From: Stutzerimonas chloritidismutans AW-1
GTDB lineage: Bacteria > Pseudomonadota > Gammaproteobacteria > Pseudomonadales > Pseudomonadaceae
Length of the DNA stretch: 42,539 nucleotides
Reading direction: 5' to 3'
NCBI RefSeq assembly: GCF_000495915.1
Contig: NZ_AOFQ01000008.1
Location: 1 to 42,539 of the forward strand
Below the pieces are notes generated by a model that was not told the origin of the DNA, did no database searches, and was given only the letters and a program-made list of their open reading frames with translations. Below, piece after piece: positions 17,138 to 25,387 of this stretch (position 1 is the stretch's first letter; every line of letters starts with the position of its first letter). The translations under genes were made by a program, and so were the position numbers.

Positions 17138-18511
17138 ATGACCCAACGCAACGTAATCAACGCCTCGGTTACCCCCAAAGGCAGCCTGGAAACCCTGTCG
17201 CAACGCGAAGTACAGCAACTGAGCGAAGTCGGTTCCGGCAGCACGCACAAGCTGTTCCGCCAGTGTGCCCTGGCAATCCTCAACACCGGCACGCGCATCG
17301 ATAACGCCAAGACCATCCTCGAAGCCTATGAGGACTTCGAGGTGCGAATCCTGCAGCAGGATCGCGGCGTACGCCTCGAGCTGTTCAATGCGCCGGCCGA
17401 CGCCTTCGTCGATGGCGAGATGATCGCCAGCACCCGCGAGATGCTCTTCAGCGCGCTGCGGGACATCGTCTATACCGAGAGCGAACTGAGCAGCGCGCGC
17501 ATCGATCTGAGCACTTCCCAGGGCATTACCGACTACGTCTTTCATCTGCTGCGCAACGCCCGCACGCTGCGTCCGGGCATCGAGCCGAACATGGTGGTGT
17601 GCTGGGGCGGCCACTCGATCAGCACCGAAGAGTACAAGTACAGCAAGCGCGTCGGCCATGAGCTGGGCCTGCGCAGCCTGGATGTCTGCACCGGCTGCGG
17701 TCCGGGCGTGATGAAGGGGCCGATGAAGGGCGCCACCATTGCCCACGCCAAACAGCGCCGCGTTGGCAGCCGCTATTTGGGGCTGACCGAGCCGGGCATC
17801 ATCGCCGCCGAGGCGCCGAACCCGATCGTCAACGAGCTGGTGATCCTGCCGGACATCGAGAAACGTCTGGAAGCCTTCGTCCGCGTCGGTCACGGCATCA
17901 TCATCTTCCCCGGCGGCGTCGGCACGGCCGAGGAGTTCCTCTACCTGCTCGGTATTCTGTTGCACCCGGCCAATCGTGAAGTGCCGTTCCCGGTCATTCT
18001 CACTGGGCCTAGCGATGCGGCGGATTATCTGCAGCAGCTGCACGATTTCGTCGGCGCGACCCTTGGCGAGGAAGCCCAGAAGCGCTACCAGATCGTCTTC
18101 AACGACCCTACCGAAGTGGCCCGGCAGATGACCGAGGGCCTGCGCGAAGTACGACGGTTCCGCCGCGAGCGCAACGATGCCTTCCACTTCAACTGGCTGC
18201 TGAAGATCGAGGAAGGTTTCCAGCGACCCTTCGATCCGACCCACGAGGCCATGGCCAGCCTGCCGCTGCGCCGCGACCTGCCGCCCCACGAGCTGGCCGC
18301 CAACCTGCGCCGCGCGTTTTCCGGCATCGTCGCCGGCAACGTCAAGGACAAGGGCATCCGCCGCATCGAGCAATACGGCCGTTACGAGATCCACGGTGAC
18401 ACGGCGATCATGCAACCGCTGGACAAGCTGCTGCAGGCCTTCGTCGAGCAGCACCGCATGAAACTGCCCGGCGGCGTGCCCTACACCCCGTGCTACCGCG
18501 TGGTCAGCTGA
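17138..18511 (+). CDS. ppnN: Pyrimidine/purine nucleotide 5'-monophosphate nucleosidase
   Basis: 457 residues, the length of PpnN (YgdH). It has the N-terminal helical domain, the central LOG/Rossmann domain with CGPGVMKGPMKGA (about 187-199) and PGGVGTAEE (about 257-265), and the C-terminal domain seen in PpnN. It splits NMPs into base and ribose 5-phosphate; the E. coli enzyme is stimulated by (p)ppGpp. The ATG is the first codon giving the conserved start, 202 bp after the lipid cassette, and a terminator follows. Confidence 0.93.
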   Translation: MTQRNVINASVTPKGSLETLSQREVQQLSEVGSGSTHKLFRQCALAILNTGTRIDNAKTILEAYEDFEVRILQQDRGVRLELFNAPADAFVDGEMIASTREMLFSALRDIVYTESELSSARIDLSTSQGITDYVFHLLRNARTLRPGIEPNMVVCWGGHSISTEEYKYSKRVGHELGLRSLDVCTGCGPGVMKGPMKGATIAHAKQRRVGSRYLGLTEPGIIAAEAPNPIVNELVILPDIEKRLEAFVRVGHGIIIFPGGVGTAEEFLYLLGILLHPANREVPFPVILTGPSDAADYLQQLHDFVGATLGEEAQKRYQIVFNDPTEVARQMTEGLREVRRFRRERNDAFHFNWLLKIEEGFQRPFDPTHEAMASLPLRRDLPPHELAANLRRAFSGIVAGNVKDKGIRRIEQYGRYEIHGDTAIMQPLDKLLQAFVEQHRMKLPGGVPYTPCYRVVS

Positions 18512-18519
18512 AGCTGCCG

Positions 18520-18549
18520 AAAGGCCGGGCGGCAACGCCCGGCCTTTGT
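18520..18549. terminator. Bidirectional terminator between ppnN and the DMT exporter gene
   Basis: An 11-bp stem (AAAGGCCGGGC with its complement) and the loop GGCAAC's central bases, flanked by A on one side and T on the other, between two convergent genes. Confidence 0.85.
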
Positions 18550-19422
18550 TCATACGCGATGCGGCTGCGGCGCCGCCCTGAACACCAGTGCCAACCCCAG
18601 CAGAATCGCCCCCATTCCCAGCAAGCCGGTGCGCGACAGCTGATTGCCGAGGAACAGGTAATCCATCCCCACGGTCACCACCGGCACCAGGTAGAACAGA
18701 CTGGTGACGTTCACCAGATTGCCGGTCTGGATCATGCGGTACAGCAGCAGCTGCGCCGCCACCGAGATCACCAGACCCAACCACAGCACCGGAATGATGA
18801 AGCCCGTCACCGCTTCCAGGCGCATCGGCTGGAACGGCACGAACGCCAGGCACAGCAGCAGGCTGACCCCGTACTGGGTCGGCAGCACCTCCACCGGGCT
18901 CTGGCGAACGCGCTGCTGCAGGATCGCGCCCACTGTCATGCACAGCAGCGCGCCGAGGGCGAAGAGCATCCCGGCGAGCGAGAAGCGCGCCAGCACCAGA
19001 CTCTGAAATACCACCGCGGCCAATCCGGCCAGTGCCACCAGTAATCCCAGCAGACGCAGCGGCGAGAAGCGTCGTTCGAGGAGCAACAGGGTGAGAATCG
19101 GCTGCACGCCAAGCAGCGTCGCGATCACACCCGGCGTCACGCCATGGGCCATGGCCTGGAAATAGCAGATCGAATAGCAGCCGATCATCAGCAGTCCGGT
19201 GGCCGCCGTCTGCCAGACAGTACCAGGCGCCGACCGCCAGCGTCGGCGGTAGAGGCCGATCAACAGAACGGCACCCAGCGCCAGCGCGAAGCGCACGATC
19301 AGCAGGGCAAACGGGGTGCCGTGGTCCAGCCCCCAGCGGGTGAAGATTGCCGCGCTGCCCCACAGCAGCACGAACACGGTCATGACGCCGTAGGACGTCC
19401 ACAACGATTTGTTGAAAGTCAT
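18550..19422 (-). CDS. DMT superfamily (EamA) transporter
   Basis: 290 residues forming ten hydrophobic segments in two EamA repeats (about 8-140 and 150-283), the standard architecture of drug/metabolite exporters such as RhaT/YdcZ-like families. The first repeat begins with VFVLLWGSAAIFTRWGL, a typical EamA opening. The substrate cannot be told from sequence. Convergent with ppnN; its promoter lies in the 360-bp gap before the nrdJ genes. Confidence 0.88.
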   Translation of the reverse strand: MTFNKSLWTSYGVMTVFVLLWGSAAIFTRWGLDHGTPFALLIVRFALALGAVLLIGLYRRRWRSAPGTVWQTAATGLLMIGCYSICYFQAMAHGVTPGVIATLLGVQPILTLLLLERRFSPLRLLGLLVALAGLAAVVFQSLVLARFSLAGMLFALGALLCMTVGAILQQRVRQSPVEVLPTQYGVSLLLCLAFVPFQPMRLEAVTGFIIPVLWLGLVISVAAQLLLYRMIQTGNLVNVTSLFYLVPVVTVGMDYLFLGNQLSRTGLLGMGAILLGLALVFRAAPQPHRV

Positions 19423-19719
19423 CAGTGATTACCTGTCGAAGCGAAACAGGCTCCAGCGACGCCGAAGCGCGCGCACACCGACCCAGAAGGATCGGAAGCG
19501 AAAACCGGAGCTGCGAAGTGTGGGCGGATCAGCCCAGCGCAACCGCCTGTGGAGGTGGTGGCGCGATTGCCGGATCGGCAACGACAGAGGGAGGTGGAGC
19601 GAGTGCGCACAACCGGGCCGCGCCGAGATCGACGGGCTTCAGGAGTAACAGGCTGCGAGCAGTGGAAGACATTGGTTCAACGGCCGGACGGCGGTATGGA
19701 GAACGAAAACTAGCAGAGC
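19423..19719. other. Intergenic stretch without recognisable gene
   Basis: About 300 bp between the exporter start and the nrdJ terminator. No reading frame with coding character and no RNA gene is seen. It must hold the exporter promoter, but no strong -35/-10 pair stands out. Confidence 0.5.
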
Positions 19720-19745
19720 CAGGCCCGCCGGGTAAAGCGGGCCTG
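19720..19745 (-). terminator. Terminator after nrdJb
   Basis: A 9-bp GC stem (CAGGCCCGC, 19720-19728, with 19737-19745) lies 37 bp after the nrdJb stop. The downstream T-run on the minus strand is weak (CTAGTTTTCG, ten bases further). Confidence 0.65.
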
Positions 19746-19781
19746 ACGAGCGTCACGGCAGGCGAAATCAGCGCAAGCCGT

Positions 19782-20489
19782 TTAGCCGCACTTGGAGTTG
19801 CCGCAGTTCAGGCAGGTGGCGCAGCCGTCCATCTGCACCACGGCCTGGGTATTGCACTTGTTGCACAGCTGCGCGCCGGCCGGGAAACCCTCGCCCGGCT
19901 CGACCGCCACCGCGCCCTGGCTGGCTTCGTAGGCGGCGCGCTTCTCGGCTAGGTACTTGAGCTGGGTTTCGTCCAGCGCATGACCTTCGAGCATGCCGAT
20001 GGCGATCAGATGGCGCTCCAGCACCGCACCGATCTCGGCCACGATCGACGGCATGTAGACGCCGCCCTTCTTCAGGTAGCCGCCGCGCGGATCGAACACC
20101 GCCTTCAGCTCCTCGACCAGGAAGGTGCAGTCGCCACCCTTGCGGAACACCGCAGACATGATGCGGGTCAGCGCCACGATCCACTGGAAGTGGTCCATGT
20201 TCTTCGAATTGATGAATATCTCGAACGGCCGGCGCTGCTCGTGCGGGGTGCCGGCGTTGAGCACTATGTCGTTCACGGTGACGTACAGCGCGTGTTCGAA
20301 CAGCGGCGACTTGATCTTGTAGGTCATGCCGATCAGGGTTTCCGGACGCTGCAGGCTCTCGTCCATCTCCACCACATTGACGGCCTTGCTCGCCTTGTTA
20401 TCGGTACTGGCGGCAGCGGCCGCGGGGCGTTCGAGGGCCTCGTCGACGACCTTGAAGCCCTTGATGCGCTGGGTGATCTTTACGGTCAT
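19782..20489 (-). CDS. nrdJb: Class II ribonucleotide reductase, small C-terminal subunit NrdJb
   Basis: 235 residues. It carries the region that is the C-terminal end of a one-piece NrdJ: the RRPFEIFINSKNMDHFQWIVALTRIMSAVFR block (residues about 85-115) and a Cys-rich tail CNKC...CATCLNCGNSKCG (about 209-235), which supplies the redox cysteines that re-reduce the active site. Pseudomonads are known for this split enzyme, and both parts are needed. It is 61 bp downstream of nrdJa in the same operon. Confidence 0.93.
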   Translation of the reverse strand: MTVKITQRIKGFKVVDEALERPAAAAASTDNKASKAVNVVEMDESLQRPETLIGMTYKIKSPLFEHALYVTVNDIVLNAGTPHEQRRPFEIFINSKNMDHFQWIVALTRIMSAVFRKGGDCTFLVEELKAVFDPRGGYLKKGGVYMPSIVAEIGAVLERHLIAIGMLEGHALDETQLKYLAEKRAAYEASQGAVAVEPGEGFPAGAQLCNKCNTQAVVQMDGCATCLNCGNSKCG

Positions 20490-20550
20490 TGTGCAGATTC
20501 TCCTGCCGGGCGCAGCGATGGCCCGGCGCTTATACGATTGGCAGTCCGGT

Positions 20551-22701
20551 TCAGTACTTGCCGTAATAGCCTTCTTTGAGGGCGTCGAACAGGTTGGCGG
20601 CGGTGTTCACCTCGCCGTCGTACTCGACCTCCTGGTTGCCCTTGAGCTCGACCACGCTGCCGTCCTCCAGAGTGAAGCGGTACAGGGTCTTTTCCAGATC
20701 GGCCTCCTTGACCAGCACGCCCTGGAAGGCTGCCGGATTGAAGCGGAAGGTGGTGCAGCCCTTGAGGCCCTGGCGCCAGGCGTAGCGGTAGATGTCCTTG
20801 AACGCCTCGAATGGATAATCGGTCGGCACGTTGGCAGTCTTGGAGATCGACGAATCGACCCAGCGCTGCGCGGCGGCCTGGATATCCACGTGCTGGGTCG
20901 GGCTGACGTCATCGGCGGTGATGAAGTAGTCCGGCAGCTTCTCGCCCGGCTCGTCGGAGCCCGGCTTGGCGCGCTCGTTGATCAACGTGCGATAGGCCAG
21001 CAGCTCGTAGCTGAACACCTCGATCTTCTCCTTGGCCTTGCGGCCCGGACGGATCAGGTTGCGCGAGTAGTGATGGGCGAAGCTCGGCTCGATGCCGTTG
21101 GAGGCGTTGTTGGCCAGGCTCAGGCTGATGGTGCCGGTAGGCGCGATCGAGCTGTGGTGGGTGAAGCGCGCGCCCTGCTCGGCCAGCGCCTCGATCAGCT
21201 CGGGCGCGTACTCGGCGATCTTCTGCATGTAACGCGAATACTTGGCGTGCAGCACGCGACCGGCAATCTGGTCGCCGACCTTGTAACCGTCCTTGGCCAT
21301 CTCCGGACGCTTGCGCAACATCTCGGCGGTGACTTCGAAGGTCTGGCTCAGCAACGGTGCCGGACCCTTCTCCTTGGACAGCTCCAGCGCCTGCTCCCAG
21401 CCGACCAGCGCCATCTCGCGGGCGACTTCCTCGGTAAACACGCAGGCTTCCGGGCTACCATAGCGCAGCTTGAGCAGTGTCAGGGTCGAGCCGAGACCGA
21501 GGAAACCCATACCATGGCGGCGCTTGCTTTCGATCTCGTGGCGCTGCTGCTCCAGCGGCAGGCCGTTGATCTCGACGACGTTATCTAGCATGCGGGTGAA
21601 GACGCGCACCACCTCGCGGTACTTGTCCCAGTCGAAGCGCGCGTCCGCACCGAACGGGTCGATGACGAAGTTGGTCAGGTTGATCGAGCCCAGTAGACAT
21701 GACCCGTACGGCGGCAGCGGCTGCTCACCACAGGGGTTGGTCGCACGGATCGCTTCGCACCACCAGTTGTTGTTCAGCTGGTTGACGCGGTCGATGAGGA
21801 TGAAGCCCGGCTCGGCGTAGTCATAGGTGGAGACCATGATCATGTCCCACAGATGCCGCGCCTTGACCCGCCCGTATATCTTGCAGGCCACCAGGCCGTC
21901 GTCACGCACGATGTAGCCGTCATGCACTGGCCATTCGCGCCAGAGCACATGCTCGGCGTCCGCCAGGTCAAGCTCGGCGGCTTCCTTGGCGTGCACCGGG
22001 AAGATCAGCGGCCACTCGCCATCGACCTCCACCGCCTGCATGAATTCATCGGTGATCAACAGGCTGAGGTTGAACTGGCGCAGTCGGCCGTCTTCGCGCT
22101 TGGCGCGGATGAACTCGCGCACATCCGGATGGCCGACATCAAAGGTGCCCATTTGCGCGCCGCGGCGGCCGCCGGCCGAACTCACGGTGAAGCACATCTT
22201 GTCGAAGATATCCATGAACGACAGCGGGCCGCTGGTGTGCGCACCGGCACCCGAGACGAAGGAGCCGCGCGGACGCAGGGTGCTGAACTCGTAGCCGATG
22301 CCGCAGCCGGCCTTGAGCGTCAGGCCCGCCTCGTGGACCTTGCCGAGGATGTCATCCATCGAGTCGGTGATCGAACCCGAGACGGTGCAGTTGATGGTCG
22401 AAGTAGCCGGCTTGTAATCCTGCGCGCCGGCGTTGGAGATGATCCGTCCGGCCGGGATGGCGCCGTTGCGCAGCGCCCAGAGGAAACGCTCGTGCCAGTG
22501 CTCGCGCTGCTTGGCCGGCTCGACGTCAGCCAGGGCGCGGGCGACGCGCTGCCAGGTGGCGTCGACGCTGTCATCGATCGGCGTGCCGTCCTTGCTGGTC
22601 AGACGGTATTTCTGTGCCCAGATATCTTCGGAAGCCGCCTGCAGGGCGATGCTGGAAGTGCTCTTGCTGTCTGCCGCGATGGGCCCGTCCGTCTTCGCCA
22701 T
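20551..22701 (-). CDS. nrdJa: Class II (adenosylcobalamin) ribonucleotide reductase, catalytic subunit NrdJa
   Basis: 716 residues. Class II signatures are visible: PAGRIISNAG near 80-90, the first redox Cys in STINCTVSGS near 100, a KAGCGIGYEFSTLRP block near 133, the active-site NPCGEQPLPPYGSC near 324, and SIAPTGTISLSLANNASNGIEPSF near 520-545. It makes deoxyribonucleotides from ribonucleotides with a coenzyme-B12 radical and works with or without oxygen. The start MAKTDGP is the only one giving the full conserved N-terminus. An Anr/Dnr box is upstream. NrdJb supplies the missing C-terminus. Confidence 0.95.
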   Translation of the reverse strand: MAKTDGPIAADSKSTSSIALQAASEDIWAQKYRLTSKDGTPIDDSVDATWQRVARALADVEPAKQREHWHERFLWALRNGAIPAGRIISNAGAQDYKPATSTINCTVSGSITDSMDDILGKVHEAGLTLKAGCGIGYEFSTLRPRGSFVSGAGAHTSGPLSFMDIFDKMCFTVSSAGGRRGAQMGTFDVGHPDVREFIRAKREDGRLRQFNLSLLITDEFMQAVEVDGEWPLIFPVHAKEAAELDLADAEHVLWREWPVHDGYIVRDDGLVACKIYGRVKARHLWDMIMVSTYDYAEPGFILIDRVNQLNNNWWCEAIRATNPCGEQPLPPYGSCLLGSINLTNFVIDPFGADARFDWDKYREVVRVFTRMLDNVVEINGLPLEQQRHEIESKRRHGMGFLGLGSTLTLLKLRYGSPEACVFTEEVAREMALVGWEQALELSKEKGPAPLLSQTFEVTAEMLRKRPEMAKDGYKVGDQIAGRVLHAKYSRYMQKIAEYAPELIEALAEQGARFTHHSSIAPTGTISLSLANNASNGIEPSFAHHYSRNLIRPGRKAKEKIEVFSYELLAYRTLINERAKPGSDEPGEKLPDYFITADDVSPTQHVDIQAAAQRWVDSSISKTANVPTDYPFEAFKDIYRYAWRQGLKGCTTFRFNPAAFQGVLVKEADLEKTLYRFTLEDGSVVELKGNQEVEYDGEVNTAANLFDALKEGYYGKY

Positions 22702-22775
22702 GCGCTGCGCATCCTCGTGCCGAAAGTGGGAGAAAAGAAAGCTCGCACGATAGGCGAATTCGACAGGCGCCGTAC

Positions 22776-22789
22776 ATGATGCATATCAA
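22776..22789 (-). promoter_or_regulatory. Anr/Dnr (FNR-type) box upstream of nrdJa
   Basis: TTGAT-ATGC-ATCAT on the minus strand differs from the FNR-type consensus TTGAT-N4-ATCAA in one base. It lies about 80 bp before the nrdJa start, a usual place for activation from -41.5. Known: P. aeruginosa nrdJ responds to anaerobic regulators of this family. Confidence 0.8.
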
Positions 22790-22847
22790 ACTAGGCAACG
22801 CGAACGACGACTGGTGTCAGGCACCGACACCAAGCGTTCGCCAGAAA

Positions 22848-22875
22848 CGAAAAAACCCGCCGAGAGGCGGGTTCT
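22848..22875 (-). terminator. Terminator after rpmG
   Basis: An 8-bp stem AACCCGCC/GGCGGGTT with a GAGA loop, followed on the minus strand by a T-rich run (TTTTTTCG). It lies 20 bp after the rpmG stop. Confidence 0.88.
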
Positions 22876-22894
22876 TTCTTCAAGGGCCGATCAA

Positions 22895-23050
22895 TTACTT
22901 GATCTTGGCTTCCTTGTAGATCACGTGCTTGCGTACGACCGGATCGAATTTCTTGATTTCGATCTTGTCGGGGGTGGTGCGCTTGTTCTTGTCGGTGGTG
23001 TAGAAGTGGCCGGTACCGGCGCTGGACACCAAACGGATCAGGTCACGCAT
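22895..23050 (-). CDS. rpmG: 50S ribosomal protein L33
   Basis: 51 residues, [17 protein letters not shown] start and [19 protein letters not shown] end, the complete L33 pattern. This is the Cys-free form, independent of zinc. AAGGAGAGC precedes the ATG. Downstream partner of rpmB, 11 bp apart, as in most gammaproteobacteria. Confidence 0.97.
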   Translation of the reverse strand: MRDLIRLVSSAGTGHFYTTDKNKRTTPDKIEIKKFDPVVRKHVIYKEAKIK

Positions 23051-23061
23051 GATTGCTCTCC

Positions 23062-23298
23062 TTAAACCTTTTCGCCGCGGGCGCGCAGCTCGGACAGAAC
23101 GACGTCAATGCCGCGCTTGTCGATGATGCGCATGCCTTTGGCACTCAGGCGCAGACGGACGAAGCGGTTCTCCGACTCGACCCAGAAGCGATGATGCTGC
23201 AGGTTCGGCAGGAAACGACGACGGGTTTTGTTCATTGCGTGGGAAACGTTGTTCCCGGTTACCGGACCCTTACCGGTAACTTGACAGACTCTCGACAT
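23062..23298 (-). CDS. rpmB: 50S ribosomal protein L28
   Basis: 78 residues, the standard length. It begins [21 protein letters not shown] and has the [11 protein letters not shown] block of L28. It belongs to the large subunit assembly late proteins. First gene of the rpmB-rpmG operon. Confidence 0.97.
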   Translation of the reverse strand: MSRVCQVTGKGPVTGNNVSHAMNKTRRRFLPNLQHHRFWVESENRFVRLRLSAKGMRIIDKRGIDVVLSELRARGEKV

Positions 23299-23592
23299 GC
23301 CTCAGCCCTCTAAAACCACATGCCCAACCCGGCATGGGTTGGCCGCTTGAATTCACTTGTCAGTTCGGCGCTCAGCGCCACGTTTCATGGGGGTCTTACC
23401 GGCCACGTTGCGAACGAAGATACCGGGCCCCTAGAAAAGAGCGCTGCTTTATATCAGAAACCCCCTAGGGCAACAAGCGCGGATTGAAATTTCCGCCCGA
23501 CTGCCGTGCCTTCGAGAGTTGCTGCTCGATGCCGACCGGGGCCTGAGCACTGCAGCCCGTTCGTCAGCTCACCACCTATATATAGGTGGCAA
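23299..23592. promoter_or_regulatory. rpmB leader region with overlapping hairpins and an 18-bp perfect palindrome
   Basis: Close to rpmB, CCAACCC/GGGTTGG (23324-23342) and ATGCC/GGCAT (23320-23335) form two stems that cannot exist together. Near the ligase end lies CCACCTATATATAGGTGG (23572-23589), a perfect 18-bp palindrome 4 bp beyond the ligase stop, which suits a dimeric regulator site better than a terminator because it has no loop or T-run. No gene is seen. Confidence 0.5.
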
Positions 23593-25224
23593 TCAACCTG
23601 CGCTACCCCGCGCCTCGTCGCGCAGCTGCCGACGCAGCAACTTGCCCACGGCTGTCTTCGGCAGCTCGTCGCGCAGCTCGAGATAGCTCGGCATCTTGTA
23701 GCCGGTGAGGTACTGCCGGCAATGCTCGAGCAACGCCTGCTCGTCGGCCGCATCGTCCTTGAGGCTGACGAAGACCTTCACTGCCTCACCCTTGCGCGCA
23801 TCCGGTACGCCGACCGCCACGCATTCACGCACGGATGGATGCTGCATCAGCACATCCTCGATCTCGTTGGGAAAGACGTTGAAGCCGGAGACCAGGATCA
23901 TGTCCTTCTTGCGATCGACGATTTTCACGAAGCCGGCGGCATCCAGCAAGGCGATGTCGCCGGTCTTCAGCCATCCCTCGGGCGTGAACACCTTGGCCGT
24001 CTCGTCCGGTCGCTGCCAGTAGCCCTGCATCACCTGCGGGCCGCGCAGCCATAGCTCGCCCGGCATTTCCGGCGCTACGTCGTTGCCCTCGTCATCCACG
24101 GTGCGCAGCTCGGTTTCGATCAGCGCCTGGCCGATGTAGCCCTCGCGGTAAGGGCTCAGCTGTGTACCGGTCGCCACAACAGGCGAGGCCTCGGTCAGGC
24201 CGAAACCTTCGCGGATCGGCGCCCCGGTCAGTGCCTGCCAGCGACGCCCGACTTCACTGTTGAGCGGCGCGCCGCCGGACGTCGCCCACTTCAGATGGGA
24301 GAAATCGATGCTGCGAAACTCCGGGTGATTCATCAGCCCGACGAACAGCGTGTTGATGCCGCTGAGCAGGCTGAACGGATAGCGCTGCATGGCACCGATT
24401 GTTTCGTCCAGATTGCGCCCGTCCCGGATGAATACGGTGTGCAGGCCCATGCCCACCGAACTCAGGCAGTTCGTGGCAAAGGCCATGATGTGATACAGCG
24501 GCAGCGGTGCGATGCGCACGTCCTTTTCAGGCTCCAGCAGACCCGGCTTGTCGAACAGCTCGATGGTCTGCAGCACATTGGCTAGCAGATTGCGGTGACT
24601 GAGCATCGCGCCCTTGGACACACCGGTCGTACCGCCGGTGTACTGCAACAACGCCAGCCGGTCGAGGCCTGCTTCGCGCTCCAGCGGCGGGCTTTCCGCC
24701 CCCAGCCGCAGGGCCTGCATGAAGCGCTGCGTTCCCGCCTCGCTGCCTTCGTGAATCGGCCTCTGCAGATCATCGACGCTGGTGAGCATTACGTGCTCCA
24801 GCTCGGTGTCCGCCTGCACCGCGCGTACCAGCGGCAGCAGCCGATCGAGCACAAGGATCGCCCTGGCGCCGGAATCGCGGAACTGATGGCGGGCTTCGAC
24901 GGCCGTGTACTGCGGATTGGTATTGACGATCACCAGCCCGGCCTTGAGTGCGCCAAACACGGCGATGGGATATTGCAACGAATTGGGCAGCTGCAGCGCC
25001 AGCCGGTCACCGGGTTGCAGCCCGGCGTGATGCCGCAGGTAGCGCGCGAACGCGTCGGCAAGACTGCCCAGCTCGGCGTAGGTGAGCTGGTCGTCGCCAC
25101 AGGAAAATGCCGCGCGCTGCGGATGCTTCGCGCAGGCCTGAGCCAGCAGGTCATGGACGTTCTGGTAGCCGCCACGGGCGAGTTCGTTAGCCACGTAGCC
25201 TTGCACGGAAGCGGACATCGACAT
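23593..25224 (-). CDS. Acyl-CoA ligase (long/medium-chain fatty acid-CoA ligase type)
   Basis: 543 residues of the ANL superfamily. The P-loop-like YTGGTTGVSKG is near residue 193, the A5 motif GFGLTEASP near 345, GWLKTGD near 428, the hinge KIVDRKKDMILVSGFNVFPNEIED near 440-465, and the catalytic Lys in PKTAVGKLLRR near 525. It activates a carboxylic acid to its CoA thioester through an acyl-adenylate. It is FadD-like, but the cluster (two acyl-CoA dehydrogenases and a FadB-like enzyme) leaves open medium-chain or dicarboxylic acids. Divergent from the iclR gene, with a shared control region. Confidence 0.9.
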   Translation of the reverse strand: MSMSASVQGYVANELARGGYQNVHDLLAQACAKHPQRAAFSCGDDQLTYAELGSLADAFARYLRHHAGLQPGDRLALQLPNSLQYPIAVFGALKAGLVIVNTNPQYTAVEARHQFRDSGARAILVLDRLLPLVRAVQADTELEHVMLTSVDDLQRPIHEGSEAGTQRFMQALRLGAESPPLEREAGLDRLALLQYTGGTTGVSKGAMLSHRNLLANVLQTIELFDKPGLLEPEKDVRIAPLPLYHIMAFATNCLSSVGMGLHTVFIRDGRNLDETIGAMQRYPFSLLSGINTLFVGLMNHPEFRSIDFSHLKWATSGGAPLNSEVGRRWQALTGAPIREGFGLTEASPVVATGTQLSPYREGYIGQALIETELRTVDDEGNDVAPEMPGELWLRGPQVMQGYWQRPDETAKVFTPEGWLKTGDIALLDAAGFVKIVDRKKDMILVSGFNVFPNEIEDVLMQHPSVRECVAVGVPDARKGEAVKVFVSLKDDAADEQALLEHCRQYLTGYKMPSYLELRDELPKTAVGKLLRRQLRDEARGSAG

Positions 25225-25248
25225 TCTCCAAAATGAATTATTGTTTTA

Positions 25249-25303
25249 CTGTGCGAAACTGGATGTCGAATCCGATAGTAGTAGATCGCTTTTTCCGTCG
25301 CAA
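25249..25303 (-). promoter_or_regulatory. Ligase promoter and putative IclR site
   Basis: On the minus strand TTGCGA (25298-25303) and TACTAT (25275-25280) are 17 bp apart, a plausible sigma-70 promoter for the ligase. Downstream of it lies the motif CTGTGCGAAAC (plus strand, 25249-25259) followed by GAT and CG at set distance. The same motif recurs before the beta-oxidation operon. In this place a bound protein would block transcription. Confidence 0.55.
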
Positions 25304-25387
25304 TGATCGCCAATGGCCGCACTGCCCCGCGTCGGGCGATCTGCTATCGTTCGCCACCGCTGCCCACTAGCCAGACAGACCGAGACC

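Noticed and set aside
17132..19402. Minus-strand open frame of 756 codons across ppnN and the exporter gene
   Set aside because: It covers two firmly identified genes and has low-complexity Arg/Ala/Gly composition typical of shadow frames.
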